18,956 bases of DNA from Chloroflexota bacterium (lineage in GTDB: Bacteria; Chloroflexota; Ktedonobacteria; Ktedonobacterales; Ktedonobacteraceae): positions 1-18,956 of the forward strand of contig CADDYT010000129.1 of assembly GCA_902810755.1 (NCBI GenBank), in the 5' to 3' direction. Both the position numbers and the translations under genes were made by a program. A model generated the notes under the pieces. That model had not been told where the DNA came from. It searched no databases and saw nothing but the letters and a program-made list of their open reading frames with translations. Of this stretch, positions 15,375-18,956 are shown one piece after another; the first letter of the stretch is position 1; each line of letters starts with the position of its first letter.

Positions 15375-16196
15375 CTATTCCGCTCCCAGCGCCTTCGAAA
15401 TGGTTTCAGCCTCAAGGCGCAATTGTTGCGCTGCCCGCTGCATGGCTTCATCGTTAAAGCGCGAGCTAAAGCCGACAATCCAGATGAGGGAGATGAGGGT
15501 CTGATTGAGTCCGTAGATAGGGGCAGCAACGGCATTGACGCCGACAAGGTACTCTTCGTGGTCTATGCCGAGGCCGGTGCGAGCAGCTTCCTCAACGCTG
15601 GCAAGAAATTGCGCGGGATCGGTGATCGAACGGTCGGTATAGCGGGGCAATGGATGCTTTTGCAGAAACTGGTGACGTCTCTCTTCCGGCCAGCTTGCCA
15701 GCACAAGACGCCCGATAGCGGCAGCCAGCAGGGGGACGCGCGTCCCCTTGCGCGCGGAGATACGCAGAGCCGCCTGGTCGCTTTCGTCCTCGATGCGTTC
15801 GATGATGCGCACGCCGTTCTGCTCGACGCGGCCAAGCAGGACGGTTTCGCCGCTCAGTGTTGCCAGGCGATGCATGGCCGGCAGGGCAAAATGGCGCAGG
15901 CCCGCGTGCCGCACGTAGGAATGGGCAAGATCATAGATGCGCGGGCCAAGTACATAGCGCCGCTCCCCGGCCAGTTCAATCACATGGCTGTTTTCCAGCG
16001 TTTTGAGCAGGCCATGAATGCTCCCCTTGCTCATGTCAAGCGCGCGGGCAAGATCGGACAGGGTCAACCCTTCCTCTGATGTGCTGAGCAAATCCAGCAG
16101 GCGAAAGGCGCGGTCAACCATAGGCGCAGGCGCGCTCGTTTCGGGCGCTCGCGGCCCTCCCTGCTGTTCATTGTGCGGGATAATCTGTTCTTGCAT
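15375..16196 (-). CDS. IclR-family transcriptional regulator
   Basis: 273 residues from ATG 16196. A winged helix-turn-helix (about 27-85; VDRAFRLLDLLS, LTLSDLARALDMSKGSIHGLLKTLE) is followed by the IclR effector-binding domain (about 100-270) with RISARKGTRVPLLAAAIGRL and GIDHEEYLVGVNAVAAPIYG. These regulators sense small organic acids and control catabolic operons. An upstream in-frame TTG (16220) is rejected because it lies inside a near-consensus promoter; the -10 ends six bases before the ATG, so the mRNA would start at or next to the A of the start codon and be leaderless. The gene is next to ilvD and the dehydrogenase operon, its likely targets (inference). Confidence 0.9.
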   Translation of the reverse strand: MQEQIIPHNEQQGGPRAPETSAPAPMVDRAFRLLDLLSTSEEGLTLSDLARALDMSKGSIHGLLKTLENSHVIELAGERRYVLGPRIYDLAHSYVRHAGLRHFALPAMHRLATLSGETVLLGRVEQNGVRIIERIEDESDQAALRISARKGTRVPLLAAAIGRLVLASWPEERRHQFLQKHPLPRYTDRSITDPAQFLASVEEAARTGLGIDHEEYLVGVNAVAAPIYGLNQTLISLIWIVGFSSRFNDEAMQRAAQQLRLEAETISKALGAE

Positions 16197-16202
16197 GTGA
16201 AC

Positions 16203-16231
16203 AGTATAATCGGGCGTCAACCGCCTGTCAA
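16203..16231 (-). promoter_or_regulatory. Near-consensus sigma-70-type promoter of the IclR gene
   Basis: On the minus strand TTGACA (16231-16226), a 17-base spacer, then TATACT (16208-16203). The spacer carries a second TTGAC, so GTCAA appears twice on the plus strand 11 bases apart (16216-16220 and 16227-16231), one helical turn, which could be a site for autoregulation. Only GTTCAC separates the -10 from the ATG. Confidence 0.75.
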
Positions 16232-16261
16232 GCTGAAGTCAGCCATTACACTGCGCAAACC

Positions 16262-16291
16262 TTGACACGCTGGCTGGCAGTCGGGTATAGT
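16262..16291 (+). promoter_or_regulatory. Near-consensus promoter ahead of the binding-protein remnant
   Basis: TTGACA (16262-16267), 18-base spacer, TATAGT (16286-16291). It points away from the IclR promoter, about 30 bases from its -35, so the two are back to back. Confidence 0.7.
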
Positions 16292-16308
16292 GTTCTTCAT
16301 AGAGAACA
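16291..16308. promoter_or_regulatory. Inverted-repeat operator at the start site of the plus-strand promoter
   Basis: TGTTCT (16291-16296), 6-base centre TCATAG, AGAACA (16303-16308), perfect 6-base arms overlapping the end of the -10 and the expected start site. A further half-site AAGAACAG follows near 16324. A repressor bound here would block the promoter; the neighbouring IclR protein is the obvious candidate but this is inference. Confidence 0.55.
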
Positions 16309-16392
16309 ATCCTTTCATCCTAAAGAACAGCTTTTCCCTGGCTCTGTGGTGATGAAAGGAGGGAAAAACAGCGTATTTTAGAAAAGCGATAG

Positions 16393-16719
16393 TCTTGCAA
16401 AGGGGCCGGGGTCAACCTCTCCAACTACGGGCAAAACCATTCGACCGACGCGGCGCAGCAGCAACAAACACAGCAGTTGATGGCCCAGGCCGATGGAGAA
16501 GTGGCAAATTCCACCCTGCGCATCCAGGAAGACCAGCGGGCGGAGCAACAACTGGTGAATGATGTAGCATGGTTGCCCATCTACCAGCAGACGATTGTCT
16601 ACGTGGTGAAACCCTGTGTGGTGGGCTGGCCCAGTAACCCCTTCGGTGGCGTACTGGAACCAGACTGGCCCAACGTCTACATCTCCACTGCGACGCCCTG
16701 CGGCAGTCAGAGTAGCTAA
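16393..16719 (+). pseudogene. Remnant of a peptide ABC transporter substrate-binding protein (C-terminal end only)
   Basis: The plus frame after the TAG at 16390 reads about 108 residues up to TAA at 16717. It contains VNLSNYGQNHS, a Gln run, QLVNDVAWLPIYQQ and VVKPCVVG, the pattern of the extreme C-terminus of family 5 (OppA/DppA-type) extracellular binding proteins, which are normally 500-600 residues. The N-terminal signal and most of the ligand-binding lobes are absent and stops lie in frame upstream. A strong AAAGGAGGG site (16355-16363) and a consensus promoter lie ahead, with only a 9-codon frame (ATG 16352 to TAG 16381) after them. Best read as an internal deletion that left promoter, leader and tail. 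Confidence 0.7.
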
Positions 16720-16727
16720 GAAATCAG

Positions 16728-16783
16728 TACGCGCGAAAACGTGACGCAAGCCTTGTATGGCTTGCGTCACGTTTTCGCGCGTA
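16728..16783. terminator. Perfect 25-bp inverted repeat, bidirectional terminator-like
   Basis: The arms 16728-16752 and 16759-16783 are exact reverse complements of 25 bases with loop TTGTAT. It starts 8 bases after the remnant's stop and ends 4 bases before the stop of the convergent minus-strand gene. The plus strand shows only a short TTT after it; the arms carry internal AAAA/TTTT. A stem this long and perfect is stronger than needed for termination. Confidence 0.65.
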
Positions 16784-16787
16784 TTTC

Positions 16788-17345
16788 CTACCCCTGCTTT
16801 TGCTGCTCGTTATTTTCTGGCGGAAGTTTGACAACGCCCTGATCTTCAGCCTGAGCCATGTCGCGGGCGACGGCATGTTCCTGATAGAGTTCCTGACTCT
16901 CGTTTTGCAACACATCGTAGCGCGCGCGGTAGGGCGTTGTAGCCCGTTCGGTATCAACCGCGCCATCTACGTAGGTTTCGTTGGGGGGCAGACCACCCGG
17001 GTTGGTGGGGTTCTGCGTCCGCGTTGGGAGTGGCTGCCCCTGCTGACCTTGCTGTCCTGGTTGCCCTTGCTGTGCGCCCTGATTCGGTTGTGTATTCATT
17101 TGCTGCACTGCTCCTGGTTCGTTATTCATCGCCTCCAGCTGGGCCTGAATGGCGTTTAACTGTTCTCTACTATCGTCAAGCTGCGCCTGCGCACGGGCGA
17201 CCTGATCCTCGGCGCGGCGCACATTCTCCTGGGCCTGCCTCAATTTCATAAGCAGATCGGTTTCCCGATTGACCCATTCCTGCTGTTGTGGCGTCAGCCT
17301 GTAAGGGACATTCCCCTGATTCTGGTTTGTCACTGTATCTGCCAC
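16788..17345 (-). CDS. Hypothetical Gln-rich coiled-coil protein
   Basis: 185 residues, not recognised. No signal peptide or membrane segment. Residues about 28-75 form a likely coiled coil (ETDLLMKLRQAQENVRRAED and onward, with heptad-like spacing and many Ala/Gln/Glu). Residues about 83-125 are low-complexity Gln/Gly/Pro/Asn. The tail is acidic and Gln-rich. The start is GTG at 17345 with AAGGAAG about ten bases upstream; the next GTG is four codons in. The stop lies 4 bases from the 25-bp hairpin. Codon use looks like the neighbours. A structural, envelope- or spore-associated role is possible but nothing shows it. Confidence 0.6.
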   Translation of the reverse strand: MADTVTNQNQGNVPYRLTPQQQEWVNRETDLLMKLRQAQENVRRAEDQVARAQAQLDDSREQLNAIQAQLEAMNNEPGAVQQMNTQPNQGAQQGQPGQQGQQGQPLPTRTQNPTNPGGLPPNETYVDGAVDTERATTPYRARYDVLQNESQELYQEHAVARDMAQAEDQGVVKLPPENNEQQKQG

Positions 17346-17379
17346 GATACTTCACTTCCTTTCCATCTCTCATCCGCTG

Positions 17380-17400
17380 TGAGTACCGGCCACGTACTCA
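17380..17400. promoter_or_regulatory. Inverted repeat upstream of the coiled-coil gene
   Basis: TGAGTAC (17380-17386), 7-base spacer, GTACTCA (17394-17400), perfect arms, 35 bases upstream of the GTG start. Candidate operator. Confidence 0.35.
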
Positions 17401-17410
17401 GCAACCAAAA

Positions 17411-17435
17411 AGGCGTGCCTGATACAGGCACGCCT
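17411..17435 (-). terminator. Intrinsic terminator, minus strand
   Basis: Perfect 11-bp stem (17411-17421 with 17425-17435) and a 3-base loop. On the minus strand it is followed by a run of T (complement of 17407-17410). It would stop transcription coming from the small membrane protein gene and the tRNA fragment region. Confidence 0.75.
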
Positions 17436-17560
17436 GAACAGGACATTTCGTCTCAAAATCGCGCGAGCAATCAGCCGAAGACAGGCAGACATGCTGAATG
17501 ACGGGGCAGATGGTCGCAACTACTTATGAAGCCCTCCCGGAGAGACGGTCACTTGAAGAG

Positions 17561-17588
17561 AGCGGGGGGCGGGATTCGAACCCGCGAC
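17561..17588 (-). other. Orphan tRNA 3'-end fragment, possible attachment-site scar
   Basis: On the minus strand GTC, then GCGGG-TTCGAAT-CCCGC (17585-17569) is a perfect TpsiC arm, followed by CCCCCGC and T in the place of the acceptor 3' strand and discriminator base. No CCA is encoded. A matching 5' acceptor (GCGGGGG), D-arm or anticodon arm is not found in the next 100 bases upstream, which are the end of a protein gene. So this is the last third of a tRNA only. Such pieces are left when an integrative element recombines at a tRNA 3' end. Confidence 0.5.
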
Positions 17589-17628
17589 AGCCTGATGCAG
17601 CCTGTCACAAGATCGCCGCGCACTATTG

Positions 17629-17994
17629 TCAGGCAGTATGAAAGCGGCTTCCCGTGCGTTTCCAGTGGAGCCACTCCAACCCATGACCGGTGATAGCTGC
17701 CAGAGCGAAGATGAGATAGGGGAGGCCATAGCCATGATCAAAGAGACCGGTCACACGTAACACCATCAGGATAGCCGCGAGAAGAAAACCAGGGCCGGTA
17801 ATCATGCAGTGATATTCGCGACATCTGAAATAGTTCTGGAGACAGTACAGACCATAGAGGCCGAAATACACAAGCGCCACCAGATCCCCGGCTTCCGTAT
17901 GGATGAATAGATTCAGAACCACATCGAGGCCCAGAACCAGAAGCACCGAAATGATGGCAAACCACCAGGTATGAAGCAGCGCAATCCGGCGCAT
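17629..17994 (-). CDS. Small four-TM membrane protein, unknown function
   Basis: 121 residues, not recognised. About four hydrophobic segments: residues 9-28, 37-55, 66-80 and 90-108, with C52 and C63 near the cytoplasmic/loop sides. The start is ATG 17994 because GAAGGAGGAG lies six bases upstream; an ATG seven codons earlier (18015) is inside the leader and would put that ribosome site within the gene. Divergent from the TetR gene across a shared 194-base region with a palindrome, so it is the probable target of that repressor. A terminator follows at 17411-17435. Confidence 0.65.
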   Translation of the reverse strand: MRRIALLHTWWFAIISVLLVLGLDVVLNLFIHTEAGDLVALVYFGLYGLYCLQNYFRCREYHCMITGPGFLLAAILMVLRVTGLFDHGYGLPYLIFALAAITGHGLEWLHWKRTGSRFHTA

Positions 17995-18048
17995 AACGAC
18001 TCCTCCTTCGAGCATGATGTTTCAAATTGACAAAGTGATATAATAAAA

Positions 18049-18062
18049 AACGACCGGTCATT
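18049..18062. promoter_or_regulatory. Palindromic operator candidate for the TetR-family protein
   Basis: AACGACCGGTCATT: perfect 8-base core GACCGGTC (18052-18059) extended to 14 bases with one mismatched pair. It lies between the divergent genes, next to an AT-rich TATAATAAAAAA stretch (18039-18050). Position and symmetry fit autoregulation by the adjacent TetR-type regulator. Confidence 0.5.
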
Positions 18063-18188
18063 CTTTTTGAAGAATAGCGGAAACCGCCGTTACTGTCAAG
18101 TGGATGGAGAGCAGAGGTTTTGTTATGATAGAGGAAAGTGGGAAAGAGGAATCTCTCGATCGTCCCGGACAGATGACAGGAGCTATCG

Positions 18189-18791
18189 ATGCCCAGAACC
18201 AGCAAGGCCGCCAAAGAGGCCAGGCGTACCCAGATACTCGATGCTGCCGTGCGCTGCTTTGCCCGCACGGGCTACTACGCCACCACCATCGAAGATGTGG
18301 TCAGAGAAACGGGACTCTCGCGCGGGGCGCTCTATCTGTACTTCCCCGGTAAAGAGGCGCTCTACCTGGCGATTTCTGAACGTTGGAATTGCGGAATGGA
18401 AGCAGCGATCAAGGCGAGGCTTACACCCGATCTCACTCCTGCAGAGACCCTGCGCGTCCTTATTGAGGTCAACGGGGAGCAGGTGAAAGCGGAGGTCGAT
18501 GCCTGCCGCGTGTTGATAGAGGGCTGGAATCTGAGTCAGCACATTCCCGCGCTGGCGGAGCGAGCGAGAGAGCGGCAGAGGCGCAGCGTCTCCGCACTCA
18601 GCCAACTGCTGCAAGCGGGCATTGCTGTTGGAGAGTTTCGCGCGGATATCGAGGTGGAGACGCAGGCACGTATTCTCATAGCAACGCTGTACGGCCTGAT
18701 GGTGCAGTGGCACTGGCAGCCGGGAAGCATCGACTGGCGCAGCATCGCCGAGGAAGTCGTGCGGGGGCTGCGCCCGGATGGTGGGAGATAA
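18189..18791 (+). CDS. TetR/AcrR-family transcriptional regulator
   Basis: 200 residues. The N-terminal helix-turn-helix (about 13-60) has RRTQILDAAVRCFARTGYYATTIEDVV-type sequence and GLSRGALYLYFPGKEALY, the classic TetR signature. The C-terminal all-helical ligand domain (about 75-195) contains W113 and W171/W173, as is common in the family. AGGAGC lies six bases before ATG 18189. Divergent from a small membrane protein gene, the usual layout for a repressor of membrane function; the ligand is unknown. Confidence 0.92.
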   Translation: MPRTSKAAKEARRTQILDAAVRCFARTGYYATTIEDVVRETGLSRGALYLYFPGKEALYLAISERWNCGMEAAIKARLTPDLTPAETLRVLIEVNGEQVKAEVDACRVLIEGWNLSQHIPALAERARERQRRSVSALSQLLQAGIAVGEFRADIEVETQARILIATLYGLMVQWHWQPGSIDWRSIAEEVVRGLRPDGGR

Positions 18792-18925
18792 GGAGTACGC
18801 TACGTCTTCCTCGCGCTGCCGAACTTCCAGCATCACCCTCACCGACTGAAACGGTTCCTGACGTCGATGGGAGCGCCGTTAGTACCAGCGCCAGCCGTCC
18901 ATGCAGTATGAGCCAGGGCCAGCCC

Positions 18926-18956
18926 CATAGGCGTTCACTTCAGGCCGCCGCAGGCC
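18926..18956. mobile_element. Start of a second copy of the MITE-like element, cut by window end
   Basis: These 31 bases match the inverted right end of the first element (5246-5276) at 30 of 31 positions, beginning with CATAGGCGTT. The preceding 11 bases (18915-18925, AGGGCCAGCCC) resemble the flank of the first copy at 9 of 11. The rest of the copy is outside the window. Confidence 0.7.

Noticed and set aside
14270..15547. Minus-strand open frame of 425 codons opposite ilvD and running past its end
   Set aside because: Its length comes from GC-rich antisense of ilvD; no recognisable domain, and it crosses the convergent terminator into the IclR gene.
18027..18044. TTGACA and TATAAT as a promoter for the TetR gene
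   Set aside because: Both hexamers are present but only 6 bases apart, far from the 16-18 needed, so they cannot form one promoter.
18795..18910. Possible gene tail after the TetR gene, reading ALPNFQHHPHRLKRFL in one plus frame
   Set aside because: Only about 38 codons with no start site or family I can name; might be a transposase or other remnant but cannot be supported.

Overview
The window looks like chromosomal DNA from a moderately GC-rich bacterium. The best guess is a Chloroflexota, Ktedonobacteria-like soil organism. This is inference, from the style of the decayed peptide-binding-protein tail, the Gln-rich low-complexity proteins and the dispersed GGCCACC-type intergenic repeats. 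No rRNA, complete tRNA or taxonomic marker is present to settle it.

Layout. 1-865 (-): 5' part of a RecQ-type helicase that runs off the window. 1069-3380 (-): three-gene unit of an SDR oxidoreductase with a C-terminal membrane anchor, a VKOR-like CxxC membrane protein (ATGA overlap) and a DUF1440/YagU-like membrane protein. 3683-4999 (+): single-domain GH63-type glycoside hydrolase resembling mannosyl-/glucosylglycerate hydrolases. 5000-5387: a MITE-like repeat element made of nested hairpins.

5388-13322 (-): probable six-gene operon, read from the right: TPP-dependent acetolactate synthase/pyruvate oxidase-family enzyme, mandelate racemase-type enolase superfamily enzyme, an 8-TM protein built of two tandem homologous halves, gluconate 2-dehydrogenase subunit 3-like protein, GMC flavoprotein dehydrogenase, and an M24-fold protein with altered metal ligands. 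Divergent from it is ilvD (13625-15313, +), followed by a convergent IclR regulator (15375-16196, -) with a near-consensus promoter that apparently starts a leaderless mRNA. Together these suggest an oxidation/dehydration route for a sugar acid or hydroxyacid: membrane-linked oxidation by the GMC module, dehydration by the enolase-superfamily enzyme and/or IlvD, and C-C chemistry by the TPP enzyme, probably under IclR control. The substrate cannot be read from the sequence.

16262-18956: a consensus promoter with an inverted-repeat operator leads into the remnant of a peptide ABC transporter binding protein. Then come a perfect 25-bp hairpin between convergent genes, a Gln-rich coiled-coil protein (-), a terminator, an orphan tRNA 3'-end fragment (possible integration scar), a small membrane protein (-) divergent from a TetR regulator (+), and the start of a second copy of the repeat element at the right edge.

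The most unusual items are the GMC/subunit-3 module paired with a duplicated four-TM membrane protein instead of a cytochrome, the degenerate M24 protein, the repeat element, and the promoter/remnant architecture around the IclR gene.
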